42,277 nucleotides of DNA from Actinomycetes bacterium (lineage in GTDB: Bacteria > Actinomycetota > Actinomycetes > Propionibacteriales > Nocardioidaceae), in contig JAEWXC010000066.1 of the NCBI GenBank assembly GCA_023396115.1, positions 1 through 42,277 of the forward strand, in the 5' to 3' direction. Both the position numbers and the translations under genes were made by a program. A model generated the notes under the pieces. That model did no database searches, was not told the origin of the DNA, and saw only the letters and a list, made by a program, of their open reading frames with translations. Position 1 is the first letter of the stretch, and every line of letters starts with the position of its first letter. Positions 15,097-24,290 of the stretch are shown in pieces.

Positions 15097-16031
15097 GACT
15101 TCTTGGCCAGGGCCAGGTTCTCGATGCCGGTGGTGTCGAGCTGGGCCACCGAGTAGGCCGAGTAGGTCTGGTGCGGGCTGCGGTCGGCGAAGTAGCCGGT
15201 CAGCTGGGCGTCCAGCTCCTCGACCGAGAACTCGCCGTCGGCGGCGGTGAACTTGTTCTCCACGACCGGCGCGGCCATCAGCGCGACGAAGTCGCCGTAG
15301 GTGACGAACACCTGGCCGGAGATCTTCTGCGCGGCCGGGGAGGCCAGGTAGGCGACGAACGTGGCGACCCGCTCGGGTGCCAGCATGTCCAGGCGCGAGC
15401 TGTCGGCGTCCTCGGCGAAGACGTGCTCGGTCATCGCGGTGCGACCGCGCGGGCAGATCGCGTTCGCGGTGACGCCGTAGCGGCCCAGACCCTGGTGGGT
15501 CGAGAGGGTCAGCGCGACGATGCCGGCCTTGGCCGCGGAGTAGTTGGGCTGGCCGGCGGCGCCGAACAGGAACGCCTCGGAGGAGGTGTTGATGACCCGG
15601 CCGTAGACCCGGCCGTCCTCGCTGGCCTTGCCCGCGGCGCGCCAGTGCACGGCGGCGGCGCGGGAGAGGGCGGCGTGGCCCTTGAGGTGCACGCGGATCA
15701 CGTCGTCCCAGTCGGACTCGGTGAGGTTGAACAGCATCGCGTCGCGCAGCACGCCGGCGTTGTTGACGACGATGTCCAGGCTGCCGAACGAGTCGACGGC
15801 CGCGGCGACCATCTCCTCGCCGAAGTTCCAGTCCGAGACGTCGCCCTTGGCGGCGACCGCGCGGCCACCGGCCGCGGTGATCTCGGCGACCACGGCGTCC
15901 GCGGCGTCGGTGAAGTCGTTGACGACGACGGCCGCACCCTGGGCGGCCAGGGCCAGCGCCTCGGCGCGACCCAGCCCGGCGCCGGCGCCGGTGACGATGG
16001 CGGCCTTGCCGGCCAGCGAGGTGGTGCTCAT
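15087..16031 (-). CDS. SDR oxidoreductase, 17-beta-HSD type 4 / (3R)-hydroxyacyl-CoA dehydrogenase-like
   Basis: Dehydrogenase of 314 aa. The cofactor motif TGAGAGLGRA (14-23), NNAG (90-93) and Ser151-Tyr164-Lys168 (YSAAK) are complete. The phrase AAIVTGAGAGLGRAEALALA and the AAVVVND stretch resemble the dehydrogenase domain of peroxisomal multifunctional enzyme 2 and the actinobacterial side-chain hydroxyacyl-CoA dehydrogenases. A C-terminal extension of about 60 residues follows the SDR core and ends in a basic KKSKR tail. The ATG at 16031 has AGGAGG upstream. Divergent from the FadA5-like thiolase; the shared 177-nt region carries a GAACnnGTTC dyad. The likely step is oxidation of a 3-hydroxyacyl-CoA side chain; a ring hydroxyl is the alternative. 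Confidence 0.83.
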   Translation of the reverse strand: MSTTSLAGKAAIVTGAGAGLGRAEALALAAQGAAVVVNDFTDAADAVVAEITAAGGRAVAAKGDVSDWNFGEEMVAAAVDSFGSLDIVVNNAGVLRDAMLFNLTESDWDDVIRVHLKGHAALSRAAAVHWRAAGKASEDGRVYGRVINTSSEAFLFGAAGQPNYSAAKAGIVALTLSTHQGLGRYGVTANAICPRGRTAMTEHVFAEDADSSRLDMLAPERVATFVAYLASPAAQKISGQVFVTYGDFVALMAAPVVENKFTAADGEFSVEELDAQLTGYFADRSPHQTYSAYSVAQLDTTGIENLALAKKSKR

Positions 16032-16090
16032 GGTGGTGCCTCCTGCGTAGCGGTCGTGGGGCGGGGACGGCAGCCGTCCCCACGTTGAAT

Positions 16091-16104
16091 AAGAACACGT
16101 TCTT
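16091..16104. promoter_or_regulatory. KstR-like dyad in divergent SDR/thiolase promoter
   Basis: AAGAAC-AC-GTTCTT is a perfect 6-bp dyad, 60 nt upstream of the SDR start and 105 nt upstream of the thiolase start. Its core GAACnnGTTC is the same as at 9266 and 24179. It sits in an AT-richer stretch that continues TGTTCT, giving an extra half-site. Confidence 0.6.
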
Positions 16105-16208
16105 GTTCTGCTGCACGAGAGTGTCCCGCCACGCGGCACGACTGTGACCGGGGCCACTCACCGGGAGGGTGGTTGTGGACAGGTGTCCAGTTCGGTCAGG
16201 GTGCCCCC

Positions 16209-17390
16209 ATGAACGAGGTCGTCATCGTTGACGCTGTCCGCACTCCCGTCGGTCGCCGCCACGGCGGTCTGGCCGGGCTGCACCCCGCCGAGCTGCTCGG
16301 CTCCGTGCACCGTGCCCTGGTCGAACGCTCCGGCATCGACCCGGCGCTGGTGGGTGAGGTGATCGGCGGCTGCGTCACCCAGGCCGGGGAGCAGGGCAAC
16401 AACGTCACCCGCGGCGCCTGGCTCACCGCCGGGCTGCCCTGGACCACCGCCTGCACCAGCATCGACTGCGCCTGCGGGTCCGGCCAGCAGGCCGTGCACC
16501 TGGTCGCGGGGCTGGTCGCCAACGGCACCATCGACGCCGGCATCGGCTGCGGTGTCGAGGCGATGAGCCGGGTCTTCCTCGGCGCCGCGATGGGCCAGGG
16601 CGAGAACGGCTACCCGATGCCCGGCCCCGAGTTCGACATGCCCGACCAGTTCACCGCCGCCGAGCGGATCGCCGCCCACTGGGGGATCACCCGCGCCGAC
16701 GCCGACGCCCTGGGGCTGCTGTCCCAGCAGCGGGCCGCCACCGCCTGGGCCGAGGACCGGTTCGCCGGTCAGGTCCTCGAGGTCACCGCGCCCGTGGTGC
16801 GCCACCCCCGCGACGGCGGCGGACCGACCGGCGAGACCCACGTGGTGACCCGCGACGAGGGGCTGCGCGAGACCACCGCCGAGGGGCTGGGCGGGCTGCG
16901 ACCGGTCCTGCCCGAGGGCATCCACACCGCCGGGAACTCCTCGCAGATCTCCGACGGAGCCGCCGGGGTGCTGCTGATGAGCGCCGAGCGGGCCGCCGCC
17001 GAGGGGCTGCGTCCGCGGGCCCGGATCGTGCGCTCCGCGCTGGTCGGCTCCGACCCGCACTTCCACCTCGACGGACCGATCCGCGCCACCAGCCACGTGC
17101 TGGAGCGGGCCGGGATGAGCCTGCGCGACATCGACCTGGTCGAGATCAACGAGGCGTTCGCCTCGGTCGTGCTCAGCTGGCTGCGCGCCCACGAGGCCAA
17201 CGGTGCCGACCTGGCGAAGGTGAACGTCAACGGCGGGGCGATCGCGCTGGGCCACGCGGTCGGCTCGACCGGTTCGCGGCTGATCACCCAGGCCGTCGCC
17301 GAGATGGAGCGCACCGACACCTCCACCGCCCTGGTCACCATGTGCGCCGGCGGGGGCCACGCCACCGCGACCGTGCTCGAGCGGCTCTGA
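16209..17390 (+). CDS. Acetyl-CoA acetyltransferase (thiolase), FadA5-like
   Basis: Thiolase of 393 aa that would cleave a 3-ketoacyl-CoA with CoA. Catalytic residues can be placed at Cys89 (DCACGSGQQ), His349 (LGHAVG) and Cys379 (MCAGGG). The phrases VIGGCVTQAGEQGNN, WLTAGLP, GSGQQAVHL, NAGNSSQISDGAA-type and EINEAFASVVLSW follow the cholesterol side-chain thiolase FadA5 nearly throughout, and the length matches (391 aa). The ATG at 16209 is chosen over GTG 16173 because it starts the first strand; its ribosome site is weak. The fused acyl-CoA dehydrogenase follows after 1 nt. It probably acts on the last steroid side-chain cycle; activity on other branched acyl-CoAs is possible. Confidence 0.9.
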   Translation: MNEVVIVDAVRTPVGRRHGGLAGLHPAELLGSVHRALVERSGIDPALVGEVIGGCVTQAGEQGNNVTRGAWLTAGLPWTTACTSIDCACGSGQQAVHLVAGLVANGTIDAGIGCGVEAMSRVFLGAAMGQGENGYPMPGPEFDMPDQFTAAERIAAHWGITRADADALGLLSQQRAATAWAEDRFAGQVLEVTAPVVRHPRDGGGPTGETHVVTRDEGLRETTAEGLGGLRPVLPEGIHTAGNSSQISDGAAGVLLMSAERAAAEGLRPRARIVRSALVGSDPHFHLDGPIRATSHVLERAGMSLRDIDLVEINEAFASVVLSWLRAHEANGADLAKVNVNGGAIALGHAVGSTGSRLITQAVAEMERTDTSTALVTMCAGGGHATATVLERL

Positions 17391-17391
17391 G

Positions 17392-19629
17392 GTGGCCCGA
17401 CTCGTCGACGGTCTGCTCGGCATCACCGAGGAGCACCACGGCCTGCGCGACGCCGTGCGGTCCTTCGCCGACCGGCACCTGACGTCGGAGGTGGTGCGGG
17501 TCAGCCTTGACGCCGAGACCTCCACGGCACCCAGCTTCTGGCCGGCCCTGGGCGACTCGGGTTTCCTGGGGCTGCACGTCGCCGAGGAGAACGGCGGGTC
17601 CGGCTACGGGCTGGTCGAGCTGTGCGTGGTGGTCGAGGAACTGGGCTCCCACCTGGTGCCGGGACCGTTCCTGGGCACCGTCGCCCTCAGCGCGATCTTG
17701 CGCCGTGCCGGCAGCGCCCGACCTGACCGGGAGCTCGACGAGGCCCTGGTCGCGGACCTGGCCAGTCTCTGCGACGGACGCCTGACCGGTGCAGTCGCAG
17801 TTGGGGGCACGCTGGAGGCGACCGAGCAGGACAGCGGGCTCCGGGTGACCGGCGCCCTGCCGCCCACGCCCGGCCTGGTGCTCGCCGACCGGGTCGCGGT
17901 CCTGGCCGGGGAGACGTGGGTGGTGCTGCACCGCGACGAGCTCACCGACGTCGTCGACCACACCGGCCTCGACCCGTCGCGTCGCGCCGGTACCGCCGCC
18001 GTGGACGTGCTGGTCCCCGCCGGTCGGGTGCTCTCGGGGCTGCACCCGGAGGCACCCGAGGTGCTGTGGGCGCTGCTGGTCTCGGCCGAGGCCTGCGGGT
18101 CGGCGGCCTGGTCGACCCGGACCGCCGCGGAGTACGCACTGGTCCGGGAGCAGTTCGGCCGCCCGATCGGCGCGTTCCAGGGGGTCAAGCACCGCTGTGC
18201 CGACATGCTGGCCCGCACCGAGCAGGCCCGGGTGGTGACCTGGGACGCGGCGCGGGCGCTGGAGGAGTTGTGGACCGGACGCACCCCGGCCCCGGTGGCG
18301 GACCTGGCGGTCGCCGTGGCCGCCAGCCTGGCGCCCGGGGCGGCGCTGGCCAACGCCAAGGCCTGCATCGACACCCTGGGTGCGGTGGGTTACACGTGGG
18401 AGCACGAGGCCTCGTTCCACCTGCGTCGGGCGCGCACCACCAGCATCCTCGTCGGCGGCACGGCCCGCTGGCAGCACCGGGTCGGTGAACTGTCCCTGGC
18501 CGGAACCCGCCGGGAGGTGGGGGTCGAGCTCCCACCCGAGGCCGAACAGGTCCGGGCCGAGGTCCGCGCCGAGCTGACCGAGGCCGCGGCCCTGGAGGGC
18601 GAGGCACGTCAGCGGTACCTGGCCGGTCACGGCTACACCGCACCGCACCTGCCCCGGCCGTGGGGCCGGGGAGCGGGGGCGGTCGAGCAGCTGGTGGTCG
18701 CCGAGGAGCTGGCCGCGTCCGGGCTGAGCGCCCCGCGGATGATCATCGGCAGCTGGGTGGTGCCCACGCTGGTCGAGCACGGCACCGCCGAACAGCAGCA
18801 GCGGCTGATCCCCGACAGCCTGACCGGGCAGATCTTCTGGTGCCAGCTGTTCAGCGAACCCGGCGCCGGCTCCGACCTGGCGGCACTGACCACCCGGGCC
18901 GAGAAGGTGGAGGGCGGCTGGCGGGTCAAGGGCACCAAGATCTGGACCTCCGCGGCCCAGTTCGCCAGTCACGGCATTCTGCTCGCGCGGACCGACCCCG
19001 CTGCCGCCAAGCACGCCGGGATCTCCTACTTCGTGCTCGACATGACGACCCCGGGCATCACGATCGCGCCGATCCGGGACCTCACCGGGGAGACCCACTT
19101 CAACCAGGTCTTCCTCGACGACGTCTTCGTGCCCGACGAGAACCTGGTCGGCGAGCCCGGCCAGGGGTGGCGGCTGGCCCGCACCACGCTGGCCAACGAA
19201 CGGGTCGCACTGGGCACCGGGTCACTGCTCGGGTCGGCCGGCGAGGAGTTGCTGCGTCGGGTCACCGGGGACAGCGCCCCACCGGACGCCCAGCGGTTGA
19301 CCACGTTGGGTCGGCTGCTGGCCGACGCCCAGTCGGTGAGTCTGTTCGGGTTGCGCAGCGCGTTGCGGTCGGTGGCCGGCGCCCAGCCGGGCGCGGAGTC
19401 GAGCATCGCCAAGTACCTGGGCGTGACCCACACCCAGGAGGCCTGGGAGGTCGCGGTCGAGTGGGGCGGCGTGGCCGGACTGACCGGCAGTGGTGCCGGT
19501 GACGGCGTCGGCGGTGACCCCACCTGGTGGTTCCTCAACGCCCGCAACCAGTCGATCGCCGGGGGAACGCTGGACGTGCAGCGCAACATCATCGGCGAAC
19601 GGTTGCTGGGCCTGCCGCGCGACGCGTGA
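17392..19629 (+). CDS. Fused double acyl-CoA dehydrogenase (FadE34 type)
   Basis: Protein of 745 aa made of two acyl-CoA dehydrogenase units in one chain, about 1-375 and 385-745. The first has LGLHVAEENGGSGYG and the EQFGRPIGAFQGVKH element. The second has CQLFSEPGAGSDLAAL, KGTKIWTSAAQ and the end NQSIAGGTLDVQRNIIGERLLG. In mycobacteria such fused enzymes include FadE34, which works on steroid C5 side chains; single-chain fusion replaces the usual alpha2beta2 complex. The GTG at 17392 comes 1 nt after the thiolase stop and has no separate ribosome site, so it is probably coupled. The C-terminal AGGT replaces the EGT of medium-chain enzymes, so the catalytic base must lie elsewhere. Repeat array 2 follows. 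Confidence 0.85.
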   Translation: MARLVDGLLGITEEHHGLRDAVRSFADRHLTSEVVRVSLDAETSTAPSFWPALGDSGFLGLHVAEENGGSGYGLVELCVVVEELGSHLVPGPFLGTVALSAILRRAGSARPDRELDEALVADLASLCDGRLTGAVAVGGTLEATEQDSGLRVTGALPPTPGLVLADRVAVLAGETWVVLHRDELTDVVDHTGLDPSRRAGTAAVDVLVPAGRVLSGLHPEAPEVLWALLVSAEACGSAAWSTRTAAEYALVREQFGRPIGAFQGVKHRCADMLARTEQARVVTWDAARALEELWTGRTPAPVADLAVAVAASLAPGAALANAKACIDTLGAVGYTWEHEASFHLRRARTTSILVGGTARWQHRVGELSLAGTRREVGVELPPEAEQVRAEVRAELTEAAALEGEARQRYLAGHGYTAPHLPRPWGRGAGAVEQLVVAEELAASGLSAPRMIIGSWVVPTLVEHGTAEQQQRLIPDSLTGQIFWCQLFSEPGAGSDLAALTTRAEKVEGGWRVKGTKIWTSAAQFASHGILLARTDPAAAKHAGISYFVLDMTTPGITIAPIRDLTGETHFNQVFLDDVFVPDENLVGEPGQGWRLARTTLANERVALGTGSLLGSAGEELLRRVTGDSAPPDAQRLTTLGRLLADAQSVSLFGLRSALRSVAGAQPGAESSIAKYLGVTHTQEAWEVAVEWGGVAGLTGSGAGDGVGGDPTWWFLNARNQSIAGGTLDVQRNIIGERLLGLPRDA

Positions 19630-19652
19630 GGGGGCACGGCCGGTAGCAGCGT

Positions 19653-19837
19653 CACGCAAGTGCCCGGTGGGCGCACAAGTGCCCGGTCGGCGCCGCGGAA
19701 GTGCCCGGTCGGCGCACAAACGCCCGGTCGGTGCCGCACAAGTGCCCGGTCAGGGTCGCACAAGCGCCCGGTGGGCGCCACGTATGTGCCCGGTCGGCGC
19801 CACGCAAACGCCCGGTCGGCGGCGTGGAAGTGCCGAG
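19653..19837. repeat. Array 2 of intergenic repeat family (inverted relative to array 1)
   Basis: Nine copies of the complement, GCACAAGTGCCCGGTCGGC with variants (AAACGCCCGG, AAGCGCCCGG, TATGTGCCCGG), at 18-23 nt spacing, start 24 nt after the dehydrogenase stop. Together with the following 90 nt they fill the 298-nt gap before the protease gene. The array is open in several frames only because the unit lacks stops; no real gene is seen there. Confidence 0.85.
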
Positions 19838-19927
19838 TTGCTTGACGTCGCCGTGCGCGGACGCTTGGGTGTTGGCGGGTGACGTCTCGGGCCCCGTGCC
19901 ACGTCCCTGCTGCTCCGGGAGCGACCG

Positions 19928-22900
19928 TTGCCCGTCCGCCTGTTCCGCTTCGCCGCGCGCCGTTCCGGTGCGCCCCGCGCTGACGAGCCCCGCGCTGACG
20001 AGCCCCGCGCTGACGAACTCCGTGCCCGTGCGACCCGGGCTGACCGCCGGCGCTCGGACGGGCGACCGCCGGCTGGGCCCTCCGGGGTGCGTCGACGGAG
20101 CGCCACCGCCGGACTGACCGGCCTGGCGCTGGTCCTGGTCGTGTGGTCCGCCGGCCCGGCCGCCGGCGTCACCAGCACCGCCAGCGCCACCAGTGCCGCC
20201 GGCGGGATACCGGTCGTCGATGACTCCGCCGCATCCATCGTCCCCACCGCCGTCACCACCGGGTCAGCGGTCGTCGACGACGCCGCTACCGCCGTCGAGA
20301 CCGGCACCGGGGGCCCCGCTGACGCCGACGCCACGGCCGTCGCGACAGGACTCCGGCCCGGGGGCGGGAGCGACGTCCTCCTGGACCTGGGGACGGGGAC
20401 GGGCCGCGACACCTACCTGGTCGAGCTGACCCGACCCGCTGTCCCGACCCGCCGGATCTCCCGGGACGGGTCGGCGCGTGCCGGGGCCACCGCGGCCGGC
20501 GTCCACCGTCTCCAGCTGCGCCGCGACCAGCTCGACCTGACCCTGGCCGCCCGTGCCGAGATCGGTCGCGCGCCGCTGGTCCGGCACCGCTACACCGAGG
20601 TGCTCAACGGACTCGCCCTGGAGCTGACCCGCCGGGAGGCGCGCGCGGTGGCTCGTCTCGACGGGGTCCGCTCGGTCGTGGTCGAGGGGCGCGAGCAGCC
20701 CAGCAGCGACACCGGACCGGGTCACATCGGGGCACCGGCCCTGTGGCAGGCCGCCCCGGGCGTCCCCGGCACCCGCGGTGAGGGTGTCGTGGTCGGCGTC
20801 GTCGACTCCGGCGTCAACCCCGCCAACCCGTCCTTCGCCGTCAGCGTCCCGGTCGGCCAGGGAGGCGACGGCCACGTGGTGCAGAACCCCCGGGGCGCGG
20901 GCACCTTCGTCGGTCGCTGCGACCCCGGCAGCCCCCAGTACCTGCCCGGGTGGGGCTGCAACGACAAGCTGATCGGGGCCTGGGACTTCGTCGGCGACGG
21001 GGTCCGGTACGCCGACAGCGGGCACGGGTCGCACACCGCCTCCACCGCGGTCGGGAACCAGGTGGCCGTGCCGCACAGCGGCACCCCCACCACGATCAGT
21101 GGCGTCGCCCCGCACGCCAACCTCATCTCCTACCGGGCCTGCCAGGTCACCGCCGCGTACCCCAACGGGACCTGCCCCACCGGCGCCACCCTGGCCGCCC
21201 TCGACCAGGCCGTCCTCGACGGTGTCGACGTGCTCAACTACTCGCTGGGCTCCCTCACCCCCACCAGCGCTGCCTGGCAGGGCCTGCAGGCCACGGCGTT
21301 TCTCAACCTCCGCGCTGCCGGGATCCACACCGCCAACTCCGCCGGGAACGCCGGCCCGAATGCGGCGACCACCGGCAGCCCGGCCGACCTGCCCTGGGTG
21401 CTGGGCGTGGCCGGTGCCAGTCACGGCCGCACTTGGCGCTCCACGCTCACCCAGTTCTCCTCCGGCTCGGGAGGGACCCGGCCTGGCCTGAGCGGGCTGA
21501 GCCGCGCCGGCGGCACGAACGGCACCGCCCCGCTGGTCGTGGCCGGCGACTCCTACCAGGGCAGCACCGGCCTGTGCCGTGCCGAGAGCGACTGGGGTGG
21601 CCAGGACCTCGCCGGCGCGATCGTCGTGTGCCGGCGCGGCATCAACGACCGGGTGCAGAAGGGCCAGGTCGTGCAGGCCCGCGGGGCGGTCGGCATGGTG
21701 CTGGTCGACAACGGCTCGGGACCGGTCGCCGACCCGCACGTGCTGCCGACCCTGCACGTCAGCCAGGCCGACGGGGTCGACCTGCTCTCCTGGATCGACT
21801 CCGCACCGGCCCCGCGGGCCGCGATCACCGCCTCGGGCCGGGCCGTCGACCCGACCCGGGCCGACATCCTGGCCGCCACCTCCAGTCGGGGGCCGAACCG
21901 TTCCACCCCGGAGGTGCTCTCGCCCGCGGTGACGGCCCCGGGCACCGACATCCTGGCCGCCTCGGGGACCGGCAACGCGGTCACCTGGGAGGAGATGTCC
22001 GGCACCTCGATGGCCACCCCGCACGTGGCCGGCGCGCTGGCGCTGCTGGTCGGGAGCGGCCGCGACTGGACCCCGGCCCAGGCACAGTCGGCGCTGATGA
22101 GCACCGCGGTCACCTCGGTGCGTGACCACGACGGGACCCCCGCCACCTGGACGGAGATGGGCGCCGGGCGCATCGACGTCGCCGCCGCTGCCCGTACCGG
22201 GCTGCTCCTCGACGTCACCCCGGCGCAGTACCTGGCCGCGGACCCGGCCACGGGCGGGCAGGTGCGGGAACTCAACCACGCCAGCCTGCTCGACTCCCAC
22301 TGCGTCGCGACCTGCGAGTGGAGCCGGACCCTGACCGCCACCCCGACCGGCGCCGGCCGGTGGAGCATCACCGCCACCGGCACCGGCCCGCTCACCCTGG
22401 ACGTCCCCGCCACCCTCGACGCCGTCCCCGGGGACCCGGTGCCGCTGCAGGTCCGGGCCGGACTGGGGGCCGGCGCGACCCCCGGGACCTGGTACTCCGG
22501 CAGCGTCACCCTCACCCCGCCTGCGGGCTCTTCGGCCCCCATCCAGCACCTGCCGGTCCAGGTGCGCGCCGCGGCGGCCAGGATGCCCGCCGCGACGACC
22601 GTCACCACCCGACGCGCCCCCGGCTCGACGCCCGTCGCCGGGTTCGGGGTCGACGACACCCAGGGCCTCGAGGTGCGCCACGCGTCGGCCCCGGCGGTGC
22701 CCAGCCAGCACACCGTCGGCCAGGACCCCACCCCGACGACCTTCTTCGACGCGCCGGTCACCGAGTACGTGACCGTTCCTCCCGGCAGCACCCGGCTGCG
22801 GGTCGCGCTCAGCTCCCCGACAGCGCCCGACCTCGACCTCTACCTGGGGACCGGGGCGTTCGCGGCCGGCGGACTGCGGTGCAGCAGCGGCGGAGGGAGC

Positions 22901-24166
22901 TCCACCGAGGTGTGCGACGTCCTCGACCCCACCCCGGGCACCTGGTGGGTCCTGGCCCACGGCTACCAGTCGGGCCCGCAGGGCAGTGACGTCGCCGACC
23001 TGAGCACCACCGTCGTTGGCGCCGGGGCGACCACCGCCACCCTGGGCGGGACCCCGACGCCGGGTGTCGACTTCACGGCCCGGGTCGGGTGGGACGAGGT
23101 GCCCGCCGCGGGCCGGACCCGGTACGGCACCCTCCAGTTGGTCCGGGCCGGCACAGCCGTCGGCACCAGCGTCTTCGACCTGGTCGGGGCCACCACGGAC
23201 GTCACCGCCACCAGCAGCGTGCCGCAGGCCGCACCGGGGGAGGAGGTGCTGCACACCGTCGAGGTGGCCCCCAACGTGGCCGTCGAGGACCTCACCTGGA
23301 CGGTGACCGAGGTGATCGGCCCGGGAGCCAGCTACGTGCCCGGGTCGGCCACCGGCGGCGCCACGGTGCAGGGGAACACGCTCACCTGGCAGGCCACCCT
23401 GCCGGCCGGTTCGGGTACCGGGGCCAGCTTCAGCTACCGCACCGTGGTCGACGAGGAGACCCCGCTCGGCTCGGTGCTCGGCACCACCACGACCCACACC
23501 ACCTCAGACCCGGCCGCCCAACCGGTCACCGAGGTCCGGGAACTGCAGGTCGCCGACGACCGGGCCGCCTCCACCACCGTGCTGAGCGGCCCGGGGGAGA
23601 GTCGGGCGGACCGCACCACCGACTGGCGGGTGCAGGTCACCTCGACCGGCACCGAGCCGCCGACCGGGCGGGTGCTGCTGATGCGCGGGTCCGAGGAGGT
23701 CGGCAGCGCCCTGCTCGACGCCTCCGGGGCAGCAGTGCTCACCCGCCTGCGCAGCGCGCGCGGCACGCACACCCTCACCGCCCGGTACCTGGGGGACCCG
23801 CACACCCGACGCAGCCGGTCCCCGGCGCACACCCTGCGGGTCGCCGCGGCACCGGTGGTGAAGGTGCGCTCCACCCTGCGGGTCAAGGCCCCGACGACGG
23901 TGCGCGCCCCTCGGGCCAGGGGTGCGCTGCGGGTGCGGGCCCGAGCCCCCGGCGTGGTGCCCACCGGCACGCTCCGGATCCGGGTCAGGGGACCCGGCGT
24001 GCGACGCACCGTGCAGGTGTCACTGGTGCAGGGCCAGGCCCGGTTCCGGCTGGCCCGATTGGGTCGGCTGCCCCGCAGCGGCCGGCTGGTGCTGCGGATC
24101 CGCTACCCCGGCGACTCCCGGGTGCTCGGGGCCAGGGGTCGGGTGACGGTGCGGATCCGGCCCTGA
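19928..24166 (+). CDS. Secreted subtilisin-like S8 serine protease with PA domain and C-terminal beta-rich repeats
   Basis: Large exported protease of 1412 aa. A basic N-terminus leads to a hydrophobic signal segment (about 60-77, TAGLTGLALVLVVWSAGPAAG). Then come an inhibitor I9-like propeptide (about 155-260) and the peptidase domain with Asp293 (VVDSGVN), His366 (GHGSHTAS) and Ser694 (GTSMATPHVAG). A PA-type insert (about 535-635; PLVVAGDSYQG to LHVSQADGVDLL) lies within it. The last 700 residues are Thr/Gly/Pro-rich, Ig- or fibronectin-like, with a DUF11-like part (about 1085-1200) and Arg-rich beta repeats at the end. The TTG at 19928 has GGGAG upstream; the start is uncertain. The gene is flanked by catabolic genes and its link to them is unclear. 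Confidence 0.85.
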   Translation: MPVRLFRFAARRSGAPRADEPRADEPRADELRARATRADRRRSDGRPPAGPSGVRRRSATAGLTGLALVLVVWSAGPAAGVTSTASATSAAGGIPVVDDSAASIVPTAVTTGSAVVDDAATAVETGTGGPADADATAVATGLRPGGGSDVLLDLGTGTGRDTYLVELTRPAVPTRRISRDGSARAGATAAGVHRLQLRRDQLDLTLAARAEIGRAPLVRHRYTEVLNGLALELTRREARAVARLDGVRSVVVEGREQPSSDTGPGHIGAPALWQAAPGVPGTRGEGVVVGVVDSGVNPANPSFAVSVPVGQGGDGHVVQNPRGAGTFVGRCDPGSPQYLPGWGCNDKLIGAWDFVGDGVRYADSGHGSHTASTAVGNQVAVPHSGTPTTISGVAPHANLISYRACQVTAAYPNGTCPTGATLAALDQAVLDGVDVLNYSLGSLTPTSAAWQGLQATAFLNLRAAGIHTANSAGNAGPNAATTGSPADLPWVLGVAGASHGRTWRSTLTQFSSGSGGTRPGLSGLSRAGGTNGTAPLVVAGDSYQGSTGLCRAESDWGGQDLAGAIVVCRRGINDRVQKGQVVQARGAVGMVLVDNGSGPVADPHVLPTLHVSQADGVDLLSWIDSAPAPRAAITASGRAVDPTRADILAATSSRGPNRSTPEVLSPAVTAPGTDILAASGTGNAVTWEEMSGTSMATPHVAGALALLVGSGRDWTPAQAQSALMSTAVTSVRDHDGTPATWTEMGAGRIDVAAAARTGLLLDVTPAQYLAADPATGGQVRELNHASLLDSHCVATCEWSRTLTATPTGAGRWSITATGTGPLTLDVPATLDAVPGDPVPLQVRAGLGAGATPGTWYSGSVTLTPPAGSSAPIQHLPVQVRAAAARMPAATTVTTRRAPGSTPVAGFGVDDTQGLEVRHASAPAVPSQHTVGQDPTPTTFFDAPVTEYVTVPPGSTRLRVALSSPTAPDLDLYLGTGAFAAGGLRCSSGGGSSTEVCDVLDPTPGTWWVLAHGYQSGPQGSDVADLSTTVVGAGATTATLGGTPTPGVDFTARVGWDEVPAAGRTRYGTLQLVRAGTAVGTSVFDLVGATTDVTATSSVPQAAPGEEVLHTVEVAPNVAVEDLTWTVTEVIGPGASYVPGSATGGATVQGNTLTWQATLPAGSGTGASFSYRTVVDEETPLGSVLGTTTTHTTSDPAAQPVTEVRELQVADDRAASTTVLSGPGESRADRTTDWRVQVTSTGTEPPTGRVLLMRGSEEVGSALLDASGAAVLTRLRSARGTHTLTARYLGDPHTRRSRSPAHTLRVAAAPVVKVRSTLRVKAPTTVRAPRARGALRVRARAPGVVPTGTLRIRVRGPGVRRTVQVSLVQGQARFRLARLGRLPRSGRLVLRIRYPGDSRVLGARGRVTVRIRP
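19973..20017. repeat. Three 15-nt tandem repeats at the protease N-terminus
   Basis: CCCCGCGCTGACGAG occurs three times in a row with one change in the last copy. In frame it encodes RADEP RADEP RADEL just before the signal segment. Such in-frame repeats can vary in number between strains. Confidence 0.8.
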
Positions 24167-24178
24167 CCGCCGCAGAAC

Positions 24179-24192
24179 TGGAACATGTTCTA
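24179..24192. promoter_or_regulatory. KstR-type dyad upstream of SCP-x-type thiolase
   Basis: TGGAACATGTTCTA fits the pattern TnnAACnnGTTnnA, recalled as the mycobacterial KstR motif, at every defined position. It lies 98 nt upstream of the thiolase ATG and shares GAACnnGTTC with the sites at 9266 and 16091. Confidence 0.62.
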
Positions 24193-24290
24193 CCCCTTGG
24201 GACGCTGGCTGCGCCGTGCGGGCGCAGGCGGCACACTGGCCCCACCCTCGGCCCCCACCCGGGCCGCCCCCGGACGGAAGCAGGCATGTG

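Noticed and set aside
19653..19837. Repeat arrays read as a CRISPR or as repetitive proteins (CPVGAQTPGR-like translations)
   Set aside because: Units are contiguous with no unique spacers and no cas genes are near. The open frames exist only because the unit lacks stop codons; the same unit occurs in both orientations.
20264..23497. Very long open frame of more than 1000 codons on the minus strand opposite the protease
   Set aside because: It is a GC-rich shadow: no family motifs, low-complexity Gly/Arg/Pro content, and it lies fully antisense to a protease with an intact catalytic triad.
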